Source: Pseudovibrio sp. Alg231-02 (lineage in GTDB: Bacteria > Pseudomonadota > Alphaproteobacteria > Rhizobiales > Stappiaceae). From it: a DNA stretch of 64,000 nt. The stretch's first letter is position 1; each line of letters starts with the position of its first letter. Where the stretch lies: NCBI RefSeq assembly GCF_900143565.1, contig NZ_FREX01000011.1:107494-171493 (forward strand), written 5' to 3'. The position numbers were made by a program, and so were the translations under genes. The notes under the pieces were generated by a model. That model saw only the letters and a list, made by a program, of their open reading frames with translations. It did not search any database and had not been told where the DNA came from. Below are positions 54,863 through 63,433 of this stretch, one piece after another.

Positions 54863-56335
54863 GTGAAGAATTTTGACGAAGCTGGCCTCGCAGAGCCTAT
54901 CCTGCGCGCTGTAAAAGAAGAGGGCTATGAGGCCCCAACCCCAATCCAGCGTGAAGTAATTCCGCACATGAAAGCGGGCGAGGACATCCTCGGCATCGCA
55001 CAAACAGGCACCGGCAAAACCGCAGCCTTCGTGCTGCCGCTGCTGACCCGTCTGGCAGAAGACCGCAAAAAACCAGCGCCGCACACCTGCCGTGCGCTTA
55101 TTCTTGCGCCAACCCGTGAGCTTGCCTCGCAGATCGCTGATAGCGTGCGCACCTATGGCCAGTATATCGGCCCATCGACTGCTGTGATTTTTGGTGGTGT
55201 GAAACCCGGCCCACAGCTGCGCGCCCTGTCCAGAGGTCTGGACATTGTGATCGCCACTCCGGGCCGTCTGGAAGACCACATGAGCACCGGCGGCATCAAG
55301 CTGGACGCCACAACAACAGTGGTACTGGACGAAGCCGACCAGATGCTGGACCTTGGCTTTGCGCCAGCCATTCGCCGTATTCTTGGCAAACTGCCAAAAG
55401 TGCGTCAGACAGTGCTGCTCTCCGCAACCATGCCACACCAGATCCGCAAGCTGGCCAAAGAATTCCAGAGTAACCCGCGTGAAATCTCCGTGGCGCCGGT
55501 CTCCCGTCCAATTGAGAAAATCGAGCAGTCCGTTCGCTTCCTCAATTCAAGCTCAAAGCGAGCTGCCCTACAGGAAATCCTGTCAGAAAAAGACATCGAA
55601 CGCGCCATCGTCTTCACCCGCACCAAGCGCGGGGCAGACCGTGTCAGCGGTCATCTGGACAAAGCAGGCCTCAGCTCAGCAGCCATCCACGGCAACAAGA
55701 GCCAGCGCCAGCGCGAAAGATCGCTGGATGGCTTCAAAAATGGCTCCATCAAAATCCTCGTGGCAACAGACATCGCTGCCCGCGGAATTGATATTGATGG
55801 TGTCAGCCACGTGGTCAACTACGAGCTGCCAAATGTGCCGGAAGCGTACGTTCACCGCATTGGCCGGACAGCCCGCGCAGGCAAAAGCGGTGTTGCCATC
55901 TCCCTGTGTGATGGAACCGAACAGCCATACCTGCGCGACATTGAGCGCCTGATTGGCCGCAAAATCCCGTCTGGTGATGGCGATTGGGCGGACGGCGAAA
56001 TGCCTGCGTACGACCCAACAAACGAACAGACACAGCTGAAACGCCACAAACGCCCGCAAGGCAACCGTCGCCGCAGTGGCGGTGGTGGTGGCGGCGCTGG
56101 CCGCTCAGCCGGTGGTGCTGGTCGTCCAGCTGGCGGTGCAGGCCGCAACGGTGCCGCACAAGGCAGCAAACCAGCAGGTGAGGCAGGCGCAAGACCAGCT
56201 GGTGCAAAGCCAAATGCAGGTCGTGGCCGCGGCGGCAAACCAAACGCAAATGCGCGCCCAGCTCAAAAAAGCGGTCCAAACCGCAGCCAGAGCAACAGAC
56301 CACGCCGCGCAAAACCAGCAGCTGCACAGCGCTGA
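54863..56335 (+). CDS. DEAD-box ATP-dependent RNA helicase, RhlE-like
   Basis: Unwinds RNA in ribosome assembly or RNA decay. A GTG at 54863 with GGAAG upstream gives 490 residues beginning VKNFDEAGLAEPILRAV, as in RhlE proteins; an ATG at 54803 would add 20 residues. All motifs are present: Q motif PTPIQ, AQTGTGKT, PTRELA, DEAD (VLDEADQML), SAT, and HRIGRTARAG. The C-terminal 110 residues are low-complexity Gly/Ala/Arg/Pro with GGGGGGAGRSAGG-type repeats, an RNA-binding tail. Single gene with its own terminator. Confidence 0.93.
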   Translation: MKNFDEAGLAEPILRAVKEEGYEAPTPIQREVIPHMKAGEDILGIAQTGTGKTAAFVLPLLTRLAEDRKKPAPHTCRALILAPTRELASQIADSVRTYGQYIGPSTAVIFGGVKPGPQLRALSRGLDIVIATPGRLEDHMSTGGIKLDATTTVVLDEADQMLDLGFAPAIRRILGKLPKVRQTVLLSATMPHQIRKLAKEFQSNPREISVAPVSRPIEKIEQSVRFLNSSSKRAALQEILSEKDIERAIVFTRTKRGADRVSGHLDKAGLSSAAIHGNKSQRQRERSLDGFKNGSIKILVATDIAARGIDIDGVSHVVNYELPNVPEAYVHRIGRTARAGKSGVAISLCDGTEQPYLRDIERLIGRKIPSGDGDWADGEMPAYDPTNEQTQLKRHKRPQGNRRRSGGGGGGAGRSAGGAGRPAGGAGRNGAAQGSKPAGEAGARPAGAKPNAGRGRGGKPNANARPAQKSGPNRSQSNRPRRAKPAAAQR

Positions 56336-56349
56336 TTTCATAAAACACG

Positions 56350-56373
56350 CCGGGGCTCACAAGCCCCGGTTTT
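56350..56373 (+). terminator. Terminator after the helicase gene
   Basis: CCGGGGCT and AGCCCCGG form a perfect 8-bp stem with a 4-base loop, followed by TTTT. Also lies at the end of the convergent cupin gene. Confidence 0.85.
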
Positions 56374-56377
56374 GCTT

Positions 56378-56785
56378 TCAGGCCTCAGTGGTCTCTGTGG
56401 CCTCGTCTTCCGCCTGAGTGCCAAAACCGGCAGGCGAGACGATCTCGATCAGCTCAAAATCCTCAGAATGCTCAATCTCGCGGTGGCGAATGCCCGCTGG
56501 CTGCACCACACAGTCCCCCGGCTTCACCGTGCGGATGCCATGCCCCTCATACTCAAACCGCGCCCAGCCTTTCAGCACATAATAAAACTGAAAGGAGCAA
56601 TCATGCACATGCCACTGACCTGTCGCATTGTGCCCCTCACGCGCTTTAATCACATGCGCAACCACAGCCCCGTTGGTGGCGTCAGCCACGCCAAGGTCGC
56701 GGTACTCAAAATAACTGCGCAACCCCCGCGCCTCAAACTCCCCAGCCTCACCTTCGCTGTGGCTGAAACTCTGTTCCTGTTCCAT
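56378..56785 (-). CDS. Cupin domain protein
   Basis: A 135-residue single-domain cupin with WHVHDCSFQFYYVLKG (His ligands at about residues 58 and 60) and GDCVVQPAGIRHREI. The N-terminus is acidic and polar (MEQEQSFSHSEGEAGEFE). Ligand and role are unknown; it may bind a metal and a small molecule. It lies 5 bases from the helicase terminator and downstream of mgtE on the same strand, 56 bases away, so it could be co-transcribed with mgtE. Confidence 0.83.
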   Translation of the reverse strand: MEQEQSFSHSEGEAGEFEARGLRSYFEYRDLGVADATNGAVVAHVIKAREGHNATGQWHVHDCSFQFYYVLKGWARFEYEGHGIRTVKPGDCVVQPAGIRHREIEHSEDFELIEIVSPAGFGTQAEDEATETTEA

Positions 56786-56841
56786 GAAAGTCCCTCCCTC
56801 ATCGTTGGGTAGTAGGGACCGTTAGGGCAGGGAACGTCAAG

Positions 56842-58248
56842 TTACAGATAAAGATAACTGGCCGTCGTGAAGTAAACCAACACCCCAAGCACGTCATTGC
56901 TAGTGGTGATGAAAACACCCGTCGCCGCTGCTGGATCAATGCCAATCTTGTCCAGCACCACAGGCACCGTCGCCCCCACCATCGCCGCCACCGTGGTGAC
57001 GATGACCAGAGAGGACGCAGCCGTAAGCGCCAGCCACACCGGATCATGAATCTCAAACAGCACGGCCCCAATGCTGATGAGCACAGTCAGCACACTGCCT
57101 GCAATCACGCCGTTAGACAGCGCCCCGCAAAACTCCTTCCAAAGCCGAAACAGCGTACTGCCCGTCCAGATAGACCCCGTCGCAATGCCCTGCACCGCAA
57201 CAGCAGACGCCTGAAGCCCGGAATTGCCCGCCATCGACATGATCACCGGAATAAACGCCGCCAAAATAGCGGCTTTCTCCAGCTCATCCTCAAAAGATCC
57301 AACCACCAGCGCCGCAACAGCAGACCCAATCAGCCCCGTCATCAACCAGGGCAACCGGCCTTTGATGATCCGGCGCACGGAGTCTGAAGGCCGTGCTTCC
57401 GGCGAAACCCCGCCCATCAACATCAGATCCTCGGAGAGCTCCTCGCGTACAATCTGGTTCATCTGCTCAGTCGTAATCCGCCCAATCAGCTTCCCATCAC
57501 TGTCAATCACAGGCATGGAGGAGATTTGCCGCTTCGCCGCCTTACGCAGCACATCCTCCTGATCCATTTCTGCCGACACCGCCAGCACATTGGCATCCAT
57601 CACATCCCCGATGCGAGCTTTGGGCTCCAGCGTCAGCAAGCGCGTCACATCCAGCCGCCCCACTAGCCGGTATTTTGCATCCACCACAAACACCGTACGA
57701 AATCGCCCCACCAGATCATACTGGCTCTTGATCGCGGCAATCGCCTTCCCTGCCGTATAATCCTCGTTGAACGCCACAAACTTCCGGCTCATCAACCGCC
57801 CAGCCGTATCCTCCCCATGCAAAATCCGCTCCTCAATCTCCGCCCGCGCATCCAGCTGCGGCACGATGATGTCGAGCAAACTCTGCGGAAACTCATCGAG
57901 CGTATCCGCCAGATCATTCTCCTTCAGCGTATTGAGAATCTCCACCAGCCGTGTGGTCGTCCCGTCTTTCAGCAGTTCAGCCCGAAAATCCGGATAAAGC
58001 TCAGCAAGGATCTTGGTGGAAGGCCGAATAGGCAACAGCGCAAACAGCTTGCGAGCGTCCGGCAAGGGGAGGGCGGTTAGCAACTGCAGCAAATCGGTGG
58101 GCGACCACTTCTTCAACCGCTTTACCAGCCAGTTGGTCTCGTGCGCACGCAGCAAATGGCGCACCGTCTTCAGCACTTGCTTGTTGTGCTCATGCGCGGT
58201 GGTGTCTGTCTTGCTGCTCCACTGAAGTGGCTTCTTGTTCTTTGCCAT
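56842..58248 (-). CDS. mgtE: Magnesium transporter MgtE
   Basis: Mg2+ channel, 468 residues from the ATG at 58248 (MAKNKKPLQW), with AAAGG at 8 bases; an ATG at 58293 is possible. The N domain (about 30-150; DLLQLLTALPLPDARKLF), the paired CBS domains (about 155-280; VVDAKYRLVGRLDV, ISSMPVIDSDGKLIGRI) and five transmembrane helices (about 310-465; PVIMSMAGNSGLQASAVAVQG, cited as MSMAGNSGLQASAV) are in the usual order. The N and CBS domains close the pore when cytosolic Mg2+ is high. Confidence 0.94.
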   Translation of the reverse strand: MAKNKKPLQWSSKTDTTAHEHNKQVLKTVRHLLRAHETNWLVKRLKKWSPTDLLQLLTALPLPDARKLFALLPIRPSTKILAELYPDFRAELLKDGTTTRLVEILNTLKENDLADTLDEFPQSLLDIIVPQLDARAEIEERILHGEDTAGRLMSRKFVAFNEDYTAGKAIAAIKSQYDLVGRFRTVFVVDAKYRLVGRLDVTRLLTLEPKARIGDVMDANVLAVSAEMDQEDVLRKAAKRQISSMPVIDSDGKLIGRITTEQMNQIVREELSEDLMLMGGVSPEARPSDSVRRIIKGRLPWLMTGLIGSAVAALVVGSFEDELEKAAILAAFIPVIMSMAGNSGLQASAVAVQGIATGSIWTGSTLFRLWKEFCGALSNGVIAGSVLTVLISIGAVLFEIHDPVWLALTAASSLVIVTTVAAMVGATVPVVLDKIGIDPAAATGVFITTSNDVLGVLVYFTTASYLYL

Positions 58249-58509
58249 CCTCCGCACCTTTGTTTGGGTACGATATTTGTCTGTGCAGACCATGCCTCAG
58301 CGAAGTAAATCCCTCCCTAAGATCAAGCAAAACCAATGCTGTGTTTCTATAGCTAAAGTTTTCAAAGAATACCGCAGCCGACAATGAGAAAGCCTTTATG
58401 AAATCTAAGTTATGAGGGGCCTTGCACGGGCGGTTATATCAGCGCCCAACAGCATAAAATGACGCACACCAGCGTCTACATATTGGAAAATCTCCGAGAA
58501 AGATGTGCC

Positions 58510-59625
58510 ATGCTCAACCGGATCTCTCCAAAACTGTGCGTTCAGATTGTAGCTGCTTCGTTCCTTTCGCTTTTGGCAACCGGTTTTCTGATTAACTCCT
58601 CAATGGCTCAGGACAGCTACGCTCAGGCAGAACCCTACGAGGAACTGAGCGGAGCGGGCTCCATGTATCCAGACGTCCTGTTCAATGAAACTTTGCGTCT
58701 CTTCAAAACATCAAACCCCGAGATCGAAGTGCGATACGACCCGATCGGCAGTGGAGCTGGGGTGCTGGCATTGCAGGCTGGCAAGGTCGATTTTGCTGTC
58801 TCCAGCGCTCCGCTGGAAGCGATCCTCGAGCAAGACCTTGATATTGATGCCGCCGATGAGCCTGTCGCCATAGAGGATAAACTACTGGAGATCCCCATCA
58901 CCGCAGGCATGCTCGGCATTCTTTACAATATTGAAGGTGTTGGCCATTTGAAGCTCACGCGCAACGCACTCTCCGGTATCTTCGATGGCTCCATCCAATA
59001 CTGGAACCACCGCGAAATCCGCATGGTGAACCCGGACCTGCGCTTGCCAAAGCTGAAAATCACCATTGTTGGCCGTAGTGATGCCAGCGGCGCAAACCTT
59101 GCCCTCTCCAAGCACTTGTACACCGCCGAAAATGCATGGTCTGGCAAATCTGCCAGCATTTGGCCACTGGAAACCTTCCCGAAAGACGCTGTCCTTGTGC
59201 CCAGTTCTTCTGAGGTCGTCACCAAGATCACAGAGAATAATGGCTCAATCGGCTATGCCCCCTCAGCCTTTGGCAGCACACTGGGAATCCCGATGGCTCT
59301 GGTCGAAAATCAAAAGGGCAACTTCGTAGCACCTTCACTCAATGCCGGAGAAGCAGCCATTGAAGAGATTAGCAGAAGTGGTGACCCGCTCTCCATTGAT
59401 GAGATTCACAACCCTGAAGCTCCCAGCGCTTATCCCATCATTTCATTCTTTTGGCTGGTGACGGAAGACGTCTACCCTGATGTGAAAACCGGTACTGCGG
59501 TGCGCCAGTTTGCTGAATTTGTTTTGAGCGGACAGGCAAGGGGAGCCGCAATTTCATCCGGCTACATCCCGCTTCCGGCCAACATGCGCGCAGATGCCAA
59601 GAAGCTGGCAGCAACCATTCACTGA
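58510..59625 (+). CDS. PstS-like phosphate-binding protein
   Basis: A 371-residue periplasmic binding protein. The ATG at 58510 gives a standard signal peptide (MLNRISPKLC, hydrophobic core, cleavage near SMAQ). Phosphate-site motifs are LSGAGSMYP (PstS: GAGxxFP), YDPIGSGAGVLAL and VGRSDASGANLAL. The last has Ala where many PstS proteins have Gly (RSDGSGT). No pstCAB or phoU is adjacent, so it may be a second, solitary phosphate or related anion sensor. The frame is open to 58459. Confidence 0.86.
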   Translation: MLNRISPKLCVQIVAASFLSLLATGFLINSSMAQDSYAQAEPYEELSGAGSMYPDVLFNETLRLFKTSNPEIEVRYDPIGSGAGVLALQAGKVDFAVSSAPLEAILEQDLDIDAADEPVAIEDKLLEIPITAGMLGILYNIEGVGHLKLTRNALSGIFDGSIQYWNHREIRMVNPDLRLPKLKITIVGRSDASGANLALSKHLYTAENAWSGKSASIWPLETFPKDAVLVPSSSEVVTKITENNGSIGYAPSAFGSTLGIPMALVENQKGNFVAPSLNAGEAAIEEISRSGDPLSIDEIHNPEAPSAYPIISFFWLVTEDVYPDVKTGTAVRQFAEFVLSGQARGAAISSGYIPLPANMRADAKKLAATIH

Positions 59626-59670
59626 TGTAGGCGGGTCAAACGACGATCCCACATGCAACCATTTCAAACA

Positions 59671-59702
59671 AAAAAGCGGCGGAAATGATCCCGCCGCTTT
59701 TT
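59671..59702. terminator. Bidirectional Rho-independent terminator
   Basis: GCGGCGG and CCGCCGC form a 7-bp GC stem with an 8-base loop; five or more A precede and five T follow. It sits between the convergent PstS-like and BCCT genes. Confidence 0.85.
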
Positions 59703-59722
59703 GAATTTAGTATGAAGTTTGC

Positions 59723-61333
59723 TTATCTAGGCTCGCTACGCAAACCTTTGACGATTGCAAAACATGCGCCAAGCAAGATAATCGCAAACGGGAAGCCGGT
59801 TGAAACCGTCATAGCCTGAAGGCTGGAAAGACCACCGCCAAGCAGCAATGCAATCGCAACAAGGCCAACCAAAGACGCCCAGAAGATGCGCTGCTGAACC
59901 GGTGCGTTCACCTTGCCACCAGCTGTAATGGTATCGATCACTAAAGAGCCGGAGTCTGAAGACGTCACAAAGAATGTGATGATCAAAACAACACCCAGTA
60001 CAGATGTGATTTCAGCAAGTGGCAGGTTGCTCAGCATCTCGAACAGCTGAATCTCAGTCGCCGCACCTGCAATTTTGCCAAGGGTAGAAGTCGCTTCCAG
60101 CTCAATCGCTGTGCCGCCAAAGGCTGTCATCCAGAGGGTGGTAACAACACTTGGAATAACCAGCACGCAAATCATGAACTCACGAACGGAGCGGCCACGG
60201 CTGATGCGAGCGATAAACATGCCCACAAACGGTGCCCAGGAGAACCACCAAGCCCAGTAGAAAGTTGTCCAGCCCTGACGGAAGTTATCGTCAACGCGGC
60301 CAACTGGGTTGGAAAGTGCTGGCAGATATTCCAGATAAGCTTCCAAATTCCAGAACAGCTTCTGCAGGATGTCCAATGTTGGACCGGCCAACAGAACAAA
60401 ACCAAGCAGCAAAGCAGCGGTGATTACGTTGAAGGTGGAAAGGTGTTTAATGCCTTTATCCAGCCCCATAACAACGGAACAAAGTGCAATAGCAGAGATC
60501 GCGATGATCAAAATGACTTTGGTTGTTGTCGTGATTTCAAGACCAAACAAATGGTTCAAACCAGCATTGGCTTGTTCTGCACCAATACCCAGAGAGGTTG
60601 CCAGACCAAACATGGTGGCAAACACAGCCAGAATATCAATCACGTGACCCGGCCAACCCCAAACACGCTCACCCAGAATTGGATAAAAGATAGAGCGGAC
60701 GGTCAGCGGCAGGCCTTTGTTATAGGAAAACAGAGCCAGACCAAGAGCAATCACAGCATAAGTTGCCCATGGGTGCAGGGCCCAATGGAAGATGGTGGAG
60801 GCCATGGCAAGGCGCTCTGCTTCCGCACCGCTCAGCGCTTCACCGCCCAATGGGGCCCAGCTGCTGCCAGAAGTGATGGAAGAGAAATGGCCAAGTGGCT
60901 CAGCCACGCCGTAAAAGACAAGGCCGATGCCCATGCCCGCAGCAAACAGCATGGAGAACCATTCGCTGTAGCTGTAATCTGGTTTTGCATCTCTGCCGCC
61001 GATGCGAACCTTTCCCAGTGGAGACACAATAAGGAAGAGGCAAAGCAACACAAAGATATTGCCGGCAATTAGGAAAAACCAGTCAAAACTAGAAGTGAGC
61101 CAAACACGTAGATCACCAAAGACCGGACCAATAGCGTCTTTATAGAGCAGAGTAATTGCAACAAAAATTGCAATCGCAATACTGGAAATAGTGAAAACGA
61201 TATTGTGGACGTCAAACGCAACACCAGCGATTCGCGGTGTAATATTGTCTTGTCCTACTTCATAATCAGTATCAATAAGATTGGACGGCCCTTCGGGGGC
61301 CGGAATAAGATCTGCGCAGGTTTGATCAGTCAT
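59723..61333 (-). CDS. BCCT family betaine/choline/carnitine transporter
   Basis: A 536-residue transporter with 12 hydrophobic segments. The BCCT signature around helix 8, YWAWWFSWAPFVGMFIARIS (cited in full, 20 residues), carries the Trp residues of the substrate box; GMGIGLVFYGVAEPLGHF is the glycine-rich segment of helix 3. It takes up glycine betaine, choline or similar, driven by Na+ or H+, for osmoprotection. N-terminal tail is short and acidic. The ATG at 61333 has AGGA just upstream; an ATG at 61366 is an alternative. Confidence 0.92.
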   Translation of the reverse strand: MTDQTCADLIPAPEGPSNLIDTDYEVGQDNITPRIAGVAFDVHNIVFTISSIAIAIFVAITLLYKDAIGPVFGDLRVWLTSSFDWFFLIAGNIFVLLCLFLIVSPLGKVRIGGRDAKPDYSYSEWFSMLFAAGMGIGLVFYGVAEPLGHFSSITSGSSWAPLGGEALSGAEAERLAMASTIFHWALHPWATYAVIALGLALFSYNKGLPLTVRSIFYPILGERVWGWPGHVIDILAVFATMFGLATSLGIGAEQANAGLNHLFGLEITTTTKVILIIAISAIALCSVVMGLDKGIKHLSTFNVITAALLLGFVLLAGPTLDILQKLFWNLEAYLEYLPALSNPVGRVDDNFRQGWTTFYWAWWFSWAPFVGMFIARISRGRSVREFMICVLVIPSVVTTLWMTAFGGTAIELEATSTLGKIAGAATEIQLFEMLSNLPLAEITSVLGVVLIITFFVTSSDSGSLVIDTITAGGKVNAPVQQRIFWASLVGLVAIALLLGGGLSSLQAMTVSTGFPFAIILLGACFAIVKGLRSEPR

Positions 61334-62095
61334 ACTGGTCCTGTTTATTGGCAGATATCCACGCATGCAGCCCGAATGCGCACGTCACGTGGATTTAGCA
61401 GCTCAACCAAGAGCCATGATCCGCTTGTTAGCCATCTGCCGCGAAAGCTCATGGGCGAGCCTATACGATCACTGCCAGAAATGGGTTCCACGCACAAAGG
61501 GCGGAAGCTGGCAACGCGGTTGCCTCCATGGCGGAGGCACAGATGGATAGCGATGCCATACAGCGAAAGTGATCTGGCTTAGCATGAAGCCGTCGCTGAC
61601 AGTGATTGGTTAGGCACCACTTGGTGTGCGCGAAACCTACAAATTTAAATGCATTACACACAAGAGTAAAAATACTTAGTCTTGGGGATAGCTTTTGCCG
61701 ATTTGCCTGATCCTGCAAAAGCAATATCAAAGAGACCTAAAAACCTGTCTCACATCTCTAAGCTTGTGATCTTCATATTCTATTTTCGGGCCTCATACTG
61801 CTCGAACACGCCAGTTTCAGAGAATACCAATCTCTTCCATGCTGTATTGACTGTGCAAAGATGAAGATATTTCAGGCCTAATGAGGCACGTGAGTAGGGT
61901 TGCTCTCTCTATTGATGGCTTTCTCATAGCAAACCTTAGTGTGAGACGTGAGGTTCGGACGCAGCGCAGAAAATACCATTCAAAGTAAGAGCAGCTCAGT
62001 TTCGGTTCCGTGGGAAGTTGGATCCGTTGCACTTTGGAGCATGTTGCATTCGGCCTTACGGCGAGAGGTGCAATCGAGGTGTAAGGTGGCGATGA

Positions 62096-62257
62096 TGTTT
62101 GAGGCGAGAGCGTGAAGTTGCCATCTATGACCTGAAAGGCGAACTGTGGTTGGAACTCAGTTTCATGCCTGACTCAGATGTTCGCTCAGACTTTGAAACA
62201 GATTTGTGCACGTTCTGGAGTTCCACATCAAAACAGCGGTTCCCTATCGATTTATAA
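62096..62257 (+). pseudogene. Possible gene remnant
   Basis: A 53-codon frame between in-frame stops reads as ordinary protein (hydrophobic and charged residues mixed, IYDLKGELWLELSF) but has only an internal ATG and no upstream ribosome site. It may be a decayed fragment. Family not recognised. Confidence 0.25.
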
Positions 62258-62407
62258 AAGAGAAGGAGATCAACTTTGCGTTTGAATATAAACCCAATGC
62301 TGATCTTGGAGGCCGCGATCAGAGGGATAAGCTGCTTCTAAATGGTGTCGCCAAACTATGAGGGCAAAGCCTATATATAAAGTCACATTGCTCTGGATTG
62401 CGAAGTG

Positions 62408-62435
62408 AAAACCCAGTTCCTCAGAACTGGGTTTT
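62408..62435. terminator. Terminator after the aldo/keto reductase gene
   Basis: AAAACCCAGTTC and GAACTGGGTTTT form a perfect 12-bp stem with a CTCA loop; it works in both directions, with the T end for the leftward gene given by the AAAA arm on the plus strand. Confidence 0.85.
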
Positions 62436-62455
62436 GTTGGCTCGATCTCGATAAG

Positions 62456-63433
62456 TTAAGATAGCGCCCATTTAGCAACGATGTCTTCAGCACCTTTCAA
62501 AAGGTCCGCATCGTAAGAGCGTGTTGTGACCGCAATGTTCTCTTTCACCTGCCATTCCTGATAGGCTCCGGTAATAATGGGCCCGACCGCATCCTGCGCC
62601 ATCAACCACCCCATAGCCAGATGGGCCAGAGGCATACCGGCTTTTTCAGCGAAAGCTTTCAACTCGTCAGCACAGCCGAGATACTTCTCCAGTAGCGGAG
62701 AATTCAGTTTCGGGTTATTGGCGCGGTCATCATTTTGGTCGAAGTTACCGCTTGCTTTGAAGGTTCCTGCCAGCAATCCCTGCATTAATGGGCTATAAGG
62801 CAAGTACTTGAGGTCATGCTCCTCGCAAAGCGGAATGATCTCATCACGACTACGGTAGCTCAGCGGTATATTATGATAATGCGTGGCATTCGGCTCCAGA
62901 AGGTTATAAAGCCCCTGATAAGTGGCCAGCTCACAATGTTGCATCAGCTCTTTAGTCATCTTCAATGAGAAGTTGGAGACGCCAAGATGTCGAACCTTCC
63001 CACTCTCCACAACAGCGCGTAAACCTTCGGCGGTCTCTTCAACAGGTGTATGGGGATCAGGCCAATGGCACTGCAGCACATCAATATATTCTGTCTGCAA
63101 ACGCTCGAGTGATTGATCCACCTCTTCTATAATAGAAGTTTTGGTCAGATTGTTTTTGACAGCCCTCTCTGGGTTGTTCCAAACCAGCCCGCATTTGGTG
63201 GCAATATACAGCTGGTCACGCTCAAAGGTCTTGAGGGCCTCACCCAAAAGCGTTTCCGCATGCCCAAGCCCGTAAACCGGTGCGACATCAAAGAAATTGA
63301 TGCCCAGCTCAACGGCTGTTCGCATGGTTCGGATAGAGGTTTGATCCTCTGTGTCATTCCAGGTGCCACCGACAGCCCAGCAACCGAACCCCAGCACAGA
63401 CGCATTCATATCTTTCAAAGCTCTGAAAATCAT
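62456..63433 (-). CDS. Aldo/keto reductase
   Basis: A 325-residue NAD(P)H-dependent reductase. The catalytic tetrad is visible: Asp and Tyr in FFDVAPVYG (about residues 50-55), Lys in IATKCG and His in LQCHWPDP. The sequence resembles the YajO/Tas-like AKR group. The start is the ATG at 63433 (MIFRALKDMNASVLG) with GGAA upstream; the longer frame is unlikely. Substrate unknown. Last gene before the right edge. Confidence 0.9.
   Translation of the reverse strand: MIFRALKDMNASVLGFGCWAVGGTWNDTEDQTSIRTMRTAVELGINFFDVAPVYGLGHAETLLGEALKTFERDQLYIATKCGLVWNNPERAVKNNLTKTSIIEEVDQSLERLQTEYIDVLQCHWPDPHTPVEETAEGLRAVVESGKVRHLGVSNFSLKMTKELMQHCELATYQGLYNLLEPNATHYHNIPLSYRSRDEIIPLCEEHDLKYLPYSPLMQGLLAGTFKASGNFDQNDDRANNPKLNSPLLEKYLGCADELKAFAEKAGMPLAHLAMGWLMAQDAVGPIITGAYQEWQVKENIAVTTRSYDADLLKGAEDIVAKWALS

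Larger units (their letters stand above)
61334..62455. other. 1.1 kb region without a clear gene; decayed ORF inside
   Basis: The longest untranslated-looking stretch of the window. Only short frames without ribosome sites are seen. From 62096 to 62257 (+) a 53-codon open frame encodes a protein-like sequence (VAIYDLKGELWLELSFMPDS, then DFETDLCTFWSS) but lacks a proper start and is cut by stops, as expected of a gene remnant. The right end holds a terminator (62408-62435). No IS ends or long repeats were noticed. Confidence 0.45.
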
